A stretch of 64,000 nt of DNA from positions 647,621-711,620 of the forward strand of contig JAHBXS010000002.1 in the NCBI GenBank assembly GCA_019636375.1. Reading direction: 5' to 3'. The translations under genes were made by a program, and so were the position numbers. The notes below the pieces were generated by a model. The model saw only the letters and a list, made by a program, of their open reading frames with translations. It ran no database searches and was not told the DNA's origin. The stretch's first letter is position 1. Each line of letters opens with the position of its first letter. Origin of the DNA: Pirellulaceae bacterium (GTDB lineage Bacteria > Planctomycetota > Planctomycetia > Pirellulales > Pirellulaceae). Of the stretch, positions 8,994 through 18,300 are shown in pieces.

Positions 8994-10273
8994 AGCAAAC
9001 GCTGTTAGTGATCCCACGCGAGTGGTTCACGAGTTGGATTCTTTGGCTATGGCTGGCCATTGCGATTGGCTGGCTCATCTGGAAGTCCCGGTCAAGTAGT
9101 TGGGCGCAAACGGCGCGAGACTATTTACCGACGTTCTTGATCGTCACCGCCATTGTCGGCTGGGTTTTGCCCGCCCTTTCGGTTCCCCAAATCAATCCGA
9201 CCGATCCGCTAGGAAACATGATCCCAGGTGGGTTAGCGATTCGAGGTTATGGATTGTTTTTGATGTTAGCGATCGTTTCGTCGTTGGGTCTTGTTGTGTT
9301 GCGATGTCGCATGTTGGGGCAAAACCCAGAACCCTATTTGACCGTCTGCTTTGTGATGATCATTTCAGGATTGATCGGGGCTCGAACTCTGTACGTCGTG
9401 CAAAAATGGCCGGAGTTTGCCGACCGAGATTTCGCGACGACGTTGCGCTCGATTGTGGATATGACCAAAGGCGGCCTCGTTGTGTACGGCAGTCTGATTG
9501 GAGGTTTGCTAGGGGCGCTCGTTTATTTACGGCATGCGAAGCTTAAATTTTTGCCGACATTGGATATTTTGGCTCCAGCAATGGTCTGGGGACTTGCGAT
9601 TGGCAGGATTGGGTGTCTGATGAACGGTTGTTGCTATGGGGGAGCTTGCAACGAGGATTTTCCGTTAGGCTTGCGATTTCCTGCCGGGTCGCCTCCATTC
9701 TATGAGCAATACGCCGACGGATCGCTGTTTGGGATCGATACTCGGGCTTTGCCGGACGGTTCGAAGTATCCTCGGGAAGTGCTGCATGTAAATGCAGGAA
9801 GTCTTGGTGAGCAATTCGGATTGAAAGTCGGCGAGTCCATTAGAATTCCCAACCTCATCGAGCCTGAACGCTTGCAATACATCCTCAATCATAAACTACA
9901 AGTTCCCATACCGGTTTTAATTGAAAGCCAGCAGCAGGGTGAAATTCTGCGAGAGTTTTCGGTCGCCGATTTTCCTGGGCGCTCATTGAAGGTCCATCCG
10001 ACACAGGTCTATGCATCGATAAGTGCGGCGCTGATTAGCGGCTTGTTGTGGTTCTTTTATCCGTTGCGACGGTTTGATGGGCAAGTGTTGGCGATGCTGC
10101 TGATTGCCTATGCGATCAGCCGTTATTTCGAAGAAGCGATTCGCATCGACGAGAAGGGCCAACTGGGGACCAGCTTGTCGATTAGCCAATGGATAAGTTT
10201 CGGCGTATTGGCGGTAGGGGCGTGTGTTTGGATCGTCGGTCAACGCTGGAATTCTCCCCAAAAACGGCGTTAG
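8990..10273 (+). CDS. lgt: Prolipoprotein diacylglyceryl transferase with PDZ-like insertion
   Basis: 427 aa from ATG 8990 (ATGA overlap with panC; AAAGGCGG upstream); an ATG at 8972 is possible. Lgt moves diacylglycerol onto the lipobox Cys of prolipoproteins in the inner membrane. About seven membrane segments are visible. The Lgt signature appears as GRIGCLMNGCCYGG (205-218), and HPTQVYAS and the RYFEEAIRIDEKGQLG helix with its conserved Arg are present. Two positions usually Asn and Glu in the signature are Cys. Usual Lgt length is 260-300 aa; here about 90 extra residues (roughly 250-333) sit between the signature and HPTQVYAS, containing LHVNAGSLGEQFGLKVGESI, which looks like a PDZ core. 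Confidence 0.85.
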   Translation: MKQTLLVIPREWFTSWILWLWLAIAIGWLIWKSRSSSWAQTARDYLPTFLIVTAIVGWVLPALSVPQINPTDPLGNMIPGGLAIRGYGLFLMLAIVSSLGLVVLRCRMLGQNPEPYLTVCFVMIISGLIGARTLYVVQKWPEFADRDFATTLRSIVDMTKGGLVVYGSLIGGLLGALVYLRHAKLKFLPTLDILAPAMVWGLAIGRIGCLMNGCCYGGACNEDFPLGLRFPAGSPPFYEQYADGSLFGIDTRALPDGSKYPREVLHVNAGSLGEQFGLKVGESIRIPNLIEPERLQYILNHKLQVPIPVLIESQQQGEILREFSVADFPGRSLKVHPTQVYASISAALISGLLWFFYPLRRFDGQVLAMLLIAYAISRYFEEAIRIDEKGQLGTSLSISQWISFGVLAVGACVWIVGQRWNSPQKRR

Positions 10274-10353
10274 CGCTAAACCTGGACGCATTGACGCGGT
10301 ACAATAGGAACGTTCATGACTAGGGAACTTTTTCGGCCTTCAGACGTCAAAAG

Positions 10354-10932
10354 ATGCACGAGCCCGCTCCAACCCATTCCGATTCACGACTGATCGAGGC
10401 CACACTGGCCGGTGATCGCGAGGCGTTTGGGGAGTTGGTCCACTCGTACCAAGAGCGTTTGTACAATAGTTTGATCCACCTCCTCGGCAACGAACATGAA
10501 GCCCAAGACATCACCCAAGATGCCTTTGTTCAAGCTTATCGGCGACTTTCGTCGTTCCGCAGCGAGAGTGGTTTTTACACATGGCTTTTCCGGATCGCAC
10601 GAAATTTGGCGATCAGTAAGTTGCGAAGTCGTCGGCAAACATCGAGCCTTCATCAAGCGGATGGGTCGATGCGCGAAATCGAAAGCACCGACGGGGCTCC
10701 ACAACAACCACTGGAAAACGACGAGACAATTTCCCAAGTGCGACGAGCGCTGGCACGACTCGACGAAGATCAACGAACGATCTTGGTCTTGCGGGAGTTC
10801 GAAGGGATGGACTACGAAGCGATTGCCGAAATGCTCGAAATTCCAGTGGGCACCGTGCGGAGCCGCTTGCACCGAGCCAGACATCAACTCAAGGATGAAC
10901 TGATTGCGTTAGGAATTACTTCTCCGAATTAA
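10354..10932 (+). CDS. ECF RNA polymerase sigma factor
   Basis: 192 aa. Region 2 is at about 28-95 (LVHSYQERLYN, then the -10 recognition helix DITQDAFVQAYRRLSSFR and FYTWLFRIARNLAISKLR). Region 4 is at about 130-182 with the helix-turn-helix MDYEAIAEMLEIPVGTVRSRLHRAR. It directs RNA polymerase to a specific promoter set. The next gene, 28 bases downstream, encodes a membrane protein with anti-sigma features, so the pair probably answers an envelope signal. A TACAAT box lies near 10300 but no convincing -35 box precedes it. Confidence 0.93.
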   Translation: MHEPAPTHSDSRLIEATLAGDREAFGELVHSYQERLYNSLIHLLGNEHEAQDITQDAFVQAYRRLSSFRSESGFYTWLFRIARNLAISKLRSRRQTSSLHQADGSMREIESTDGAPQQPLENDETISQVRRALARLDEDQRTILVLREFEGMDYEAIAEMLEIPVGTVRSRLHRARHQLKDELIALGITSPN

Positions 10933-10960
10933 CCTTGAACCAACAACCAATCAAAGACGA

Positions 10961-12484
10961 ATGACGCGAAATTTTGACGACGAATTCCTGAATGACTTTC
11001 TCGATGGCCACCTGTCGGGCAAAGATTTGGCGCGCGCTGAGCGGCTGATGCTGGAAGACGCCAACTTTCGCGAACAAGTCGATTCGTGGCGAGCGATTTC
11101 TCGACAGTGTCAGACGATGCCGAAATGTTCGCTCCCCGCTGGCTTTGCGGATTTAATCGTCAGTCGAGCGTTTGTTTCTCCGCCGCTTACCGACGCTCCC
11201 GTCAGTCAAGGCTCCACGGGGCCTTCAGCGACGAGCAAAGGAATGAATCCACCGGGCAAGAATACCATTCGCTGGTCGCCGTTGCTCTATGCAGGTGCGC
11301 TGGCGGCTTCGTTGCTGCTGGGAATTTTCTTTTTCGCTTGGAATCGAATCCCTGATCGACGTTTGACGTTGCAGGATAATCCCATGGAACAAGGCGAAAT
11401 CGTCAACGGCAAACGACGTCCGATTCCATTTCAAACAGCCGAATCGACCCCTGAAGACGGGTTTTCAACTGACAACAAAGAAAATGCATTGCAGGCCGAC
11501 ACTCAGGCGAATATACGAAACAACAACCCTGAGTCGTTGGCCATCCGCACTGAAAAAGAATCGACAAAAGACGAACCTTCTTCCGCTGCACCAATGGCGA
11601 GCCGACCGAAACGAACCGATGAACCTAACGGCGTAACTGGAAGGTATTTGCAGTCGGACAACGAGCAAAAGTCACCCGAAATCGCACCTGGTGGAATGGC
11701 CCGTTCTAGTGAGGACGGAAGGGGAGCAGCACTTCCTAAATCTGCGATTAGTCCAGTTGAAACAGAAGATGCAGAACCCCCATCGCTGCCACTTGAGATT
11801 TTCGACTCGAAAAAAATCGCGAGCCAATACTCAGAGGTCTGGATCGTGGAAGTGGTCGGCGAAGACGGCCTAGTATTTGGAGTGGCTGATCGGTTTTCTA
11901 AAACAGATGAGGCGCCAAAGATCGCCACCGGTCGAATTTTTGGCGAGACTAAGGCTCTCGCTCTAGACCTGAACCAACAAAATTTATTCGATGTTTCAGG
12001 ATCGCCAGAAGAACTTGCCAGATTAAAGGGCTCCCTCGCAGAAGCGTTTCCAAAAGCAAAACTTGAGTCGTTTGCAAATCGCTTAGGTTTGCCTGAGCCT
12101 AACCGACCTAATGCGGAAGGGCGGAAACGCGAAGAAGATTCCGCTGTCGAAGATCTCGATAAATCGAAAGGCGGTCGGCCAATAGATAATTTGCTGCATG
12201 TTGAGTTCTTAGGTTATCAATCTTTAAACCAATCACTCCTCGAACAGTTTGAACCGTTAACGTCTAACAAGCCGCTCAAACCCGAACAACAAGAAATTAT
12301 ACAACTCAAAAACCAATTTGGTGGCACCGGACTTGACGCTGGGGACTCTGGAGGCGGACGGTCACTCCCAGGCGACATCGCAGGCAGAGAGGCAAATGCC
12401 GATAAAGAAAAGGTCGATTCGCCGCATAAAGTTCAAGGTGAAAATCAACGTCGGATTCTGCTGATCATCAAACCCCGTTCTTAG
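10961..12484 (+). CDS. Probable membrane-bound anti-sigma factor
   Basis: 507 aa. The N-terminal 60 residues (DEFLNDFLDGHLSGKDLARAERLM and following) match the helical anti-sigma domain that holds ECF factors, but lack the zinc-binding HXXXCXXC motif. One membrane segment follows at about 109-127 (LLYAGALAASLLLGIFFFAW). The remaining 380 residues are extracytoplasmic, low in complexity up to 270, then a more ordered part with an EVWIVEVVGEDGLVFGVAD-like strand region (near 290). It directly follows the ECF sigma gene. The periplasmic part is presumably the sensor; its signal is unknown. Confidence 0.8.
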   Translation: MTRNFDDEFLNDFLDGHLSGKDLARAERLMLEDANFREQVDSWRAISRQCQTMPKCSLPAGFADLIVSRAFVSPPLTDAPVSQGSTGPSATSKGMNPPGKNTIRWSPLLYAGALAASLLLGIFFFAWNRIPDRRLTLQDNPMEQGEIVNGKRRPIPFQTAESTPEDGFSTDNKENALQADTQANIRNNNPESLAIRTEKESTKDEPSSAAPMASRPKRTDEPNGVTGRYLQSDNEQKSPEIAPGGMARSSEDGRGAALPKSAISPVETEDAEPPSLPLEIFDSKKIASQYSEVWIVEVVGEDGLVFGVADRFSKTDEAPKIATGRIFGETKALALDLNQQNLFDVSGSPEELARLKGSLAEAFPKAKLESFANRLGLPEPNRPNAEGRKREEDSAVEDLDKSKGGRPIDNLLHVEFLGYQSLNQSLLEQFEPLTSNKPLKPEQQEIIQLKNQFGGTGLDAGDSGGGRSLPGDIAGREANADKEKVDSPHKVQGENQRRILLIIKPRS

Positions 12485-12485
12485 T

Positions 12486-12583
12486 GCCTATCCCCAAAGG
12501 GGTCAGACCCTTTGGAGGCTAAGCGAAATTTAACGTTGTTTTGCTGCCTAGCCGGAGAGGGTCTGACCCCTTTTGGGATAGGC
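12486..12583. repeat. Long inverted repeat, GGGGTCAGACCC family
   Basis: GCCTATCCCcaaAGGGGTCAG (12486 on) is mirrored by AGGGTCTGACCCC and GGGATAGGC ending at 12583, separated by about 45 bases that contain AGGCT/AGCC pairing as well. The whole can fold into one long hairpin directly after the anti-sigma stop. Elements with the GGGGTCAGACCC core are widespread REP-like repeats in several bacterial phyla (from memory). Confidence 0.85.
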
Positions 12584-13080
12584 TCTTAATGTCTGCTCGA
12601 TCTTCTATTTCGCGCTAAACCTTCTCTGATCGCAACAACACGAACTCCCAGCGGCATTTGTCAACAAGTTTCCCACACGGAAAAACCCCTCCAAAAGTCA
12701 TTTTCTACCAAATGAACGATATCACCGCGAAGCCTCTTTAAATTCAATCGTAAAACGTTACCTTGTGTCTTGAACTCATTGGCAATGCCCCCTGTGATGC
12801 TCCGCATAAGTCGTTTTTCACTCCGTGAACATACGTCGCTTTTCACTCCGTGAAAAGGCGTAGCGAGATGACACTGCCTAGCGCTTCGATAAAACGATGC
12901 TCGTAGTTACTCACTGGGAGGCTGTGAAATTATCTACCGCACGTTCGAGGAATGAACGCCCACGTAGCTTTTCACTCCGTAAAAATTCTTTGAAGCTTTT
13001 CGCAATTAGACCTTTTACATGCCAGACATTCGATTTTCATTTTCAATATCCAATAACTCTCTTCCGACGATTTGAACTTT
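12584..13080. other. Non-coding spacer with TTCACTCCGTGAA repeats
   Basis: About 500 bases with no credible gene. It contains two adjacent copies of the TTCACTCCGTGAA palindrome (12814-12830 and 12839-12857, the second with extended arms CTTTTCAC/GTGAAAAG) and a decayed copy at 12964-12980. The same motif recurs near 19600, 21650-21704 and 51298-51350. The promoter of the next gene is presumably just before 13081 but is not obvious. Confidence 0.7.
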
Positions 13081-13983
13081 ATGAGTCCCAAGAAAAAAAA
13101 CGCTCCAATGAACGACGCTGACACGACAATTGCCGACGTGAAGGTTGACGCCCATGAAGAAATCAATGTTGTTGACGTCTCAGCTCCCGAGAGCATTAAT
13201 GCAGATCAAATTGAAATCCCTGTCGAGCAATCGGAGTCGTTTATCGGTCAATGGAACCAGTTAGTCAGCACGACCAACTGGGACAAAGGGCAGATCATTG
13301 TGGCTTGGCGCGAAGAAATGGCGGCCCAAGATTTGACTTCATCAGCTTACTCCGACGAGTCATGGAGTCGCATGGTGGGGGGTGTATCACCGCAACATGT
13401 TGGGCGACTACGGCGAACTTTTGAACGGTTTGGCGCGGTTTACAAAACCTATGCGAACATTTTTTGGAGCCACTTCTACGCCGCCCTGGATTGGGACGAT
13501 GCAGAGATGTGGCTTGAGGGCGCAGTCCAGAATCGTTGGTCGGTTTCTCAAATGAGAATGAAACGCTGGGAGGCAAACGGTGGCGATCCTGTTGCGAAAC
13601 CTGCCGCTACCGAAATCGTTGCGACTGAACTTGACGAAGAACTGTCTTCACTTTCCATCACCGGTGGCAAAACAGCGACGGATGCGAAAGGGAAATTCGA
13701 CGAGTACGTCCCCGGACCTCGTGACGAGCGACCGGACTTTGGCGATGATCCGATCAGCGATGAACTCGCGGACGATGGTCGTATCTCGCAAACGAAAGAA
13801 AATCGAACATCCGGCATTGCCTTATTCGCGGCCTTTGAAAACCTTCCCGACGACGTGAACGACGCCGCCGAAGATTTCAAGCTCTGCATCATCCGCCACA
13901 AAACCGACGAGTGGAGCGAGATTTCTCAGGAAAAAATGCTCGCGCTGCTCGATGCCTTGAAACAACTTGCGGCGACCGAGTAA
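13081..13983 (+). CDS. Conserved protein of unknown function
   Basis: 300 aa from ATG 13081 (a TTG at 13072 is possible but has no better RBS). Residues 1-60 are acidic and disordered. Residues 60-170 form a helical domain with aromatic residues (FIGQWNQLVSTTNWDKGQ, then SWSRMVGGVSPQHVGRLRRTFERFG), whose second half reads like a helix-turn-helix with a loop-free turn at GGVSPQHV. The C terminus (245-300) is another helical piece. DNA binding is a guess from the HTH-like spacing. No signal peptide or membrane segment. It is isolated from neighbours by repeats upstream and a 103-base gap downstream. Confidence 0.65.
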   Translation: MSPKKKNAPMNDADTTIADVKVDAHEEINVVDVSAPESINADQIEIPVEQSESFIGQWNQLVSTTNWDKGQIIVAWREEMAAQDLTSSAYSDESWSRMVGGVSPQHVGRLRRTFERFGAVYKTYANIFWSHFYAALDWDDAEMWLEGAVQNRWSVSQMRMKRWEANGGDPVAKPAATEIVATELDEELSSLSITGGKTATDAKGKFDEYVPGPRDERPDFGDDPISDELADDGRISQTKENRTSGIALFAAFENLPDDVNDAAEDFKLCIIRHKTDEWSEISQEKMLALLDALKQLAATE

Positions 13984-14086
13984 TTGAACTCGGTGCGACG
14001 CTAACTTTCGCCGCGTTTAGCCTTGTTGTATACTCAAATTTGATTTTTTGAAAACAAATTGTTGAGTTGAGGTTACAAAAGGACAG

Positions 14087-15283
14087 ATGGCAATTAACGC
14101 ACCCTTGAATCGAAAATTACGGATGGCTTTGGTCGGTGGCGGTCAAGGTTCGTTTATCGGAAGAGTCCATTCTATTGCCGCTTGTTTGGACAATCGGGCT
14201 GAGTTGGTTGCAGGAGCTCTGTCGTCGAACTCGGAGCGAGCAAAAGCTTCTGCGGCCGACTATGACATTCGTCCCGAGCGGGCCTATGGTTCTTATCAAG
14301 AATTACTGGCCGCCGAGTCGCAACTCCCCGCCGACCAGCGGATCGATTTCGTGACGATTGCGACCCCCAATCACACGCATTTCGAAATCGCTTTGGCTGC
14401 GGTCAAGGCTGGCTTCCATGTGCTGTGCGACAAACCGATGACGTTTGACTTGCAACAAGCCGAACAACTTGGCCAGGCAGTCAACGCCTCCAACGTCATT
14501 TTTGCCGTAACCCACAACTACACCGGCTATCCCTTGGTGCGGCAGGCGCGCGAGATGATCCTGAACGGTGAACTTGGGGAAATCCAAGCGACACGAGCGT
14601 TCTACATCCAAGGCTGGTTGCGAACTCGTTTAGAAGCGAGCGACCAAAAGCAAGCGGCTTGGCGAACCGATCCACAGCGCAGCGGTGCTGCGGGATGTTT
14701 CGGCGACATCGCCACACACGCTTACAACTTGACAAGGTACATGACTGGCCTACTTCCCGACCAGATCAGTTGTCAGTTGAGAACGTTTGAAGAGGGTCGC
14801 TTGCTGGACGATTACGGGACCGCGATGATCAAGTGGAATAATGGCGGACTAGGAACCGTGACCGCTTCGCAAATCAGCCACGGTCGCGAAAACGATTTGT
14901 TTATCGAAATCGATGGCACGAAAGGTTCGCTGGTTTGGCGACAAGAGAATCCCAACGAAATGATCGTGCGGTCCAACGGCCAACCTCACCAAATTTATAC
15001 CCGCGATCCGAACGCCCCGTTTATGAACGAATCAGGACGGGCTGCCTGTCGACTCCCCAGCGGCCATCCGGAGGCGTTTTTTGAAGCCTTTGCCAACGTC
15101 TACCGGGCCGCATTCGACGATGTATGCCGACTCTCTGCGGGGGAAAAAGTTGACCGTTTGAACTCGACTTATCCGAATGTTCTCGACGGGATCGACGGAA
15201 TGCACTTTATTCAACAGTCGGTGGCAAGCAGCCAGCAAAATGGGGCTTGGCTAACGTTGGCACACTCGCAAGCGCGTAAATAA
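14087..15283 (+). CDS. Gfo/Idh/MocA family oxidoreductase
   Basis: 398 aa, cytoplasmic, no Tat signal. The N-terminal Rossmann fold has ALVGGGQGSFIG (14-25) and ATPNHTHFEIALAAVKAGFHVLCDKPM (92-118), where Lys116 is the conserved EKP-type lysine. The C-terminal sheet domain contains CFGDIATHAYNL, carrying the expected Asp and His of the active site. The family oxidises or reduces sugars and inositols with NAD(P); the specific substrate cannot be read. No sugar transport or kinase genes are adjacent. An ACAAAAGGA box precedes the ATG. Confidence 0.9.
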   Translation: MAINAPLNRKLRMALVGGGQGSFIGRVHSIAACLDNRAELVAGALSSNSERAKASAADYDIRPERAYGSYQELLAAESQLPADQRIDFVTIATPNHTHFEIALAAVKAGFHVLCDKPMTFDLQQAEQLGQAVNASNVIFAVTHNYTGYPLVRQAREMILNGELGEIQATRAFYIQGWLRTRLEASDQKQAAWRTDPQRSGAAGCFGDIATHAYNLTRYMTGLLPDQISCQLRTFEEGRLLDDYGTAMIKWNNGGLGTVTASQISHGRENDLFIEIDGTKGSLVWRQENPNEMIVRSNGQPHQIYTRDPNAPFMNESGRAACRLPSGHPEAFFEAFANVYRAAFDDVCRLSAGEKVDRLNSTYPNVLDGIDGMHFIQQSVASSQQNGAWLTLAHSQARK

Positions 15284-15512
15284 CGAGTTGATTTTCGTGT
15301 TGTCCCTGTCGTTAACCTGCGGAAAACTTGGTTGGGAAATGAGGCTTTACGATTCGGATGTCGGAATTGGTGCACCCCCAGATTCCGGCAAAAAAGGCTC
15401 GGATAGCCTGACACCCCACTGATTGATTCTTTCCGTCAATCCAGGCAAAATAGTAGAAGGTTGCGAACGAGGGTTCGCCAAGTCGTCTCGCTTCAATATC
15501 ATCGGATGCCAC

Positions 15513-16598
15513 ATGCTCAGTCTTCAAATCGCTGTCCTTGCTCAAAACCAAGCGGATGCTGCCGACATTTGGCGAATCGTCACGATTGCCGGGATTCTGG
15601 CCGGTTTGTTTTTTGTCATTGTAGTTCTGGGGATCTTCGCATCCTATTTCCGGTGGTGGATTCAATCGTTTTTGACGGGGGCCGGAGTCTCGATTTTTGA
15701 CTTGGTAGGAATGACTTTTCGTAAAGTCAAACCGGGCGTGATTGTGCCTTGCAAAATCATGGCTGTCCAAGCTGGTTTGAACGACCCTGAGATGACGACG
15801 AAAGCCCTTGAGGCTCACTACATGGCAGGAGGAAATGTTCCGCTTGTCGTGCGATCGCTGATTGCAGCCAACAAGGCCAAAACGATTCGCTTGAGTTTCC
15901 GCGAAGCGACTGCGATTGATCTCGCCGGTCGTGATGTTCTGAAGGCGGTGCAAACCAGCGTCTACCCTCAAGTCATCGATTGCCCGCCAAGGGGATCGGG
16001 GCCCAAGTCACTCGATGCCGTGGCGAAAGATGGAATTCAACTTAAAGTCAAGGCTCGCGTTACGGTTCGTTCGAACTTGCAACAACTGATCGGTGGTGCA
16101 ACGGAAGAAACCATCATCGCCCGTGTCGGCGAAGGGATCGTGAGTGCGATTGGCTCAGCACAAGATCACAAGGCGGTGTTGGCCAACCCTGACATGATTT
16201 CGAAGGCCGTGTTGGCCCGGCGACTCGACTCTCAAACCGCGTTTGAAATCGTCTCCATCGACATCGCCGATATTGACGTCGGCGAAAACATTGGTGCGCG
16301 ATTGAAGGCCGACCAAGCGGAGGCCGACACCCGCGTTGCACGAGCCCGGGCCGAAGGCCGCCGCGCAATGGCGGTTGCCCAAGAACGCGAAAAAGAAGCC
16401 TCCATTCAAGAAAGTCGTGCGAAATTGGTCGACGCTGAAGCCGAAGTTCCTCGTGCGATCGCCGAAAGTTTTCGTTCCGGAAAACTTGGGGTTCTCGATT
16501 ACTACAAATTGCGCAACATTGATGCCGATACCAGTATGCGGAAGTCAGTCGCTGATGCCAGTTCCCCCAGCAACGACTCTCCCGTAGCCGGTGCGTAA
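15513..16598 (+). CDS. floA: Flotillin-like protein FloA
   Basis: 361 aa from ATG 15513; the open frame starts 30 codons earlier but only this start gives the expected hydrophobic N terminus. One membrane hairpin or segment lies at about 22-45. Then come the FloA/UPF0365 hallmarks: [19 protein letters not shown] near 177, [17 protein letters not shown], and a long Ala/Glu/Arg coiled coil at 255-325. FloA oligomerises in the inner membrane and organises functional membrane microdomains. The companion gene at 16737 follows 138 bases downstream on the same strand. Confidence 0.93.
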   Translation: MLSLQIAVLAQNQADAADIWRIVTIAGILAGLFFVIVVLGIFASYFRWWIQSFLTGAGVSIFDLVGMTFRKVKPGVIVPCKIMAVQAGLNDPEMTTKALEAHYMAGGNVPLVVRSLIAANKAKTIRLSFREATAIDLAGRDVLKAVQTSVYPQVIDCPPRGSGPKSLDAVAKDGIQLKVKARVTVRSNLQQLIGGATEETIIARVGEGIVSAIGSAQDHKAVLANPDMISKAVLARRLDSQTAFEIVSIDIADIDVGENIGARLKADQAEADTRVARARAEGRRAMAVAQEREKEASIQESRAKLVDAEAEVPRAIAESFRSGKLGVLDYYKLRNIDADTSMRKSVADASSPSNDSPVAGA

Positions 16599-16736
16599 GC
16601 TATTTTCCCTGTCGCAATGCTCGATACAGGTTCAGCGAACTTTAAAAACGCATTCGGTGGCTGGAGTATTTGGGAACTCAAATTAGTCGTCTTAGTTTCG
16701 TGAAAAGCTAATTTTTAAAAAGGTTGACCTCTTCCC

Positions 16737-17171
16737 ATGGCACGCGATATTGAAGAGTTTCTCCGCAAGGCTGCCGAGCGTCGGAACAAGGCCGGTAATC
16801 AACCGCCGCCTCAAGCTGCAGGCAAACCACCCGCGCCACCTCCCCCACCGCGGACCCTCGTTTCGGAAGTAGTTGACGTCGATGAAATTGAAGTCGTCGG
16901 TGGTGATCGAATCGCGAATCGTCATATCGACACGTCGCGAATTGCTCAACACGCTGCTCAATTGGGTGGCGAAGTAAGCCTAGCCGACGACAAAATTGAA
17001 GCGCGCCTGCATGAGAAGTTTGATCACGATGTCGGTCGTCTCAAGAAAGAGTCGCAAACTGGAGCCAAACAAAGCACGGGAGGCAGCGAATTGTTGCGGC
17101 TGTTGCAAACCCCCAAAACGATCCGCCAAGCCATCATTGTGGCCGAAATACTCAAACGTCCGGAATTTTAA
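16737..17171 (+). CDS. Small conserved protein downstream of floA
   Basis: 144 aa, soluble. Three parts: a basic N-terminal helix (MARDIEEFLRKAAERRNKAG), a proline-rich linker (25-40, PPAPPPPPR), and a C-terminal helix ending in LLRLLQTPKTIRQAIIVAEILKRPEF. The last segment is the most ordered and looks like a protein-protein contact. I do not know a named family. Its position after floA suggests a partner or client of the microdomain, which is inference. A second open frame inside (16996-17199) is a shadow. Confidence 0.75.
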   Translation: MARDIEEFLRKAAERRNKAGNQPPPQAAGKPPAPPPPPRTLVSEVVDVDEIEVVGGDRIANRHIDTSRIAQHAAQLGGEVSLADDKIEARLHEKFDHDVGRLKKESQTGAKQSTGGSELLRLLQTPKTIRQAIIVAEILKRPEF

Positions 17172-17249
17172 TCGATCGCTGTCCGGTCACGAGCAATGAG
17201 CGAATTTTTTAGGCCCTAATTTTGGAATTAAACAACAGAAGAGGGCCCT

Positions 17250-18161
17250 ATGAACTGGACGATTTCTCCTGCAATTTCTCGTATCGCTTGGATCGGAACG
17301 GGAGTCATGGGGACCAGCATGTGCCGCCATTTACTCCAGGCCGGCTACCGCGTCACGGTTTTTTCTCGCACGCGTTGCAAGGCCCAGACTTTGGAAGAAG
17401 CTGGGGCGATATGGGCTGATTCTCCTGCTGCCGCTGCCGCCAACGCCGACGTCGTTTTTTCGATCGTCGGTTACCCTGCCGATGTTGCCGACGTCCATTT
17501 AGGTTCGATGGGAACGCTTTCAACCACCCGTTCTGGCACGATTCTGGTTGACATGACCACGAGTAGCCCCGCACTTGCCAATCAATTGGCCGAGGAAGCG
17601 TCCAAACGCAACACAATATTTTTGGATGCCCCCGTGTCGGGTGGCGACATCGGAGCGCGGAATGCCACTCTCTCGATCATGGTAGGCGGGGAACGCAACG
17701 CATTCGAGGCGCTGCACCCCATCTGGTCCGTGCTCGGAAAGACCATCGTTCATCAAGGCCCACCAGGAGCTGGGCAACACACAAAAATGACGAACCAAAT
17801 TTTGATCGCCACCAATATGATCGGAGTTTGTGAGTCGCTGCTGTACGCTTATCGCGCGGGACTCGATCTGGAAACCGTTTTGAAATCAGTGGCCAGTGGT
17901 GCTGCCGGAAGCTGGTCGTTGTCCAACCTCGGACCTCGGATTATCCAGAAACAATTCGACCCCGGTTTTTTCGTCGATCATTTCGTGAAAGACATGGGGA
18001 TCGCTTTGGACGAGGCCAATCGGATGCGACTTGCGTTGCCGGGACTCGCTCTCGCTAAACAACTGTACGTCGCGTTGCAAGCCCAAGGGGGCGGTCACCT
18101 CGGCACCCATGCCCTACAACTCGCCTTGGCGAAACTATCTGGGATCGAATGGGGTGATTGA
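17250..18161 (+). CDS. NAD(P)-dependent beta-hydroxyacid dehydrogenase (HIBADH family)
   Basis: 303 aa, the normal size for the 3-hydroxyisobutyrate / tartronate-semialdehyde reductase family. The NAD-binding loop is [11 protein letters not shown] (14-24), the substrate motif is [22 protein letters not shown] (126-147), and the catalytic lysine is Lys179 in [14 protein letters not shown] use is suggested by SRTRCK after the second beta strand. Which hydroxyacid is used cannot be told; a glyoxylate/succinic-semialdehyde reductase role is also possible. Monocistronic by spacing. Confidence 0.88.
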   Translation: MNWTISPAISRIAWIGTGVMGTSMCRHLLQAGYRVTVFSRTRCKAQTLEEAGAIWADSPAAAAANADVVFSIVGYPADVADVHLGSMGTLSTTRSGTILVDMTTSSPALANQLAEEASKRNTIFLDAPVSGGDIGARNATLSIMVGGERNAFEALHPIWSVLGKTIVHQGPPGAGQHTKMTNQILIATNMIGVCESLLYAYRAGLDLETVLKSVASGAAGSWSLSNLGPRIIQKQFDPGFFVDHFVKDMGIALDEANRMRLALPGLALAKQLYVALQAQGGGHLGTHALQLALAKLSGIEWGD

Positions 18162-18300
18162 CCGATTTTTCGAATGCGACGAAGCTCGATTGACATGGCT
18201 TCTGAACCTCCAAATATGCCAAACTTCTAGGCCAAGTGTTCGTTACATCTGAATGCGGTTTGCTGGTACACTTAAGTGAATTCTCTAGAGCGACCCATTG

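Noticed and set aside
10261..10353. A promoter for the first ECF sigma gene at TACAAT near 10300
   Set aside because: The nearest TTGACG is only a few bases upstream, too close to be a -35 box, and no other -35 box stands at the right distance, so I do not call it.
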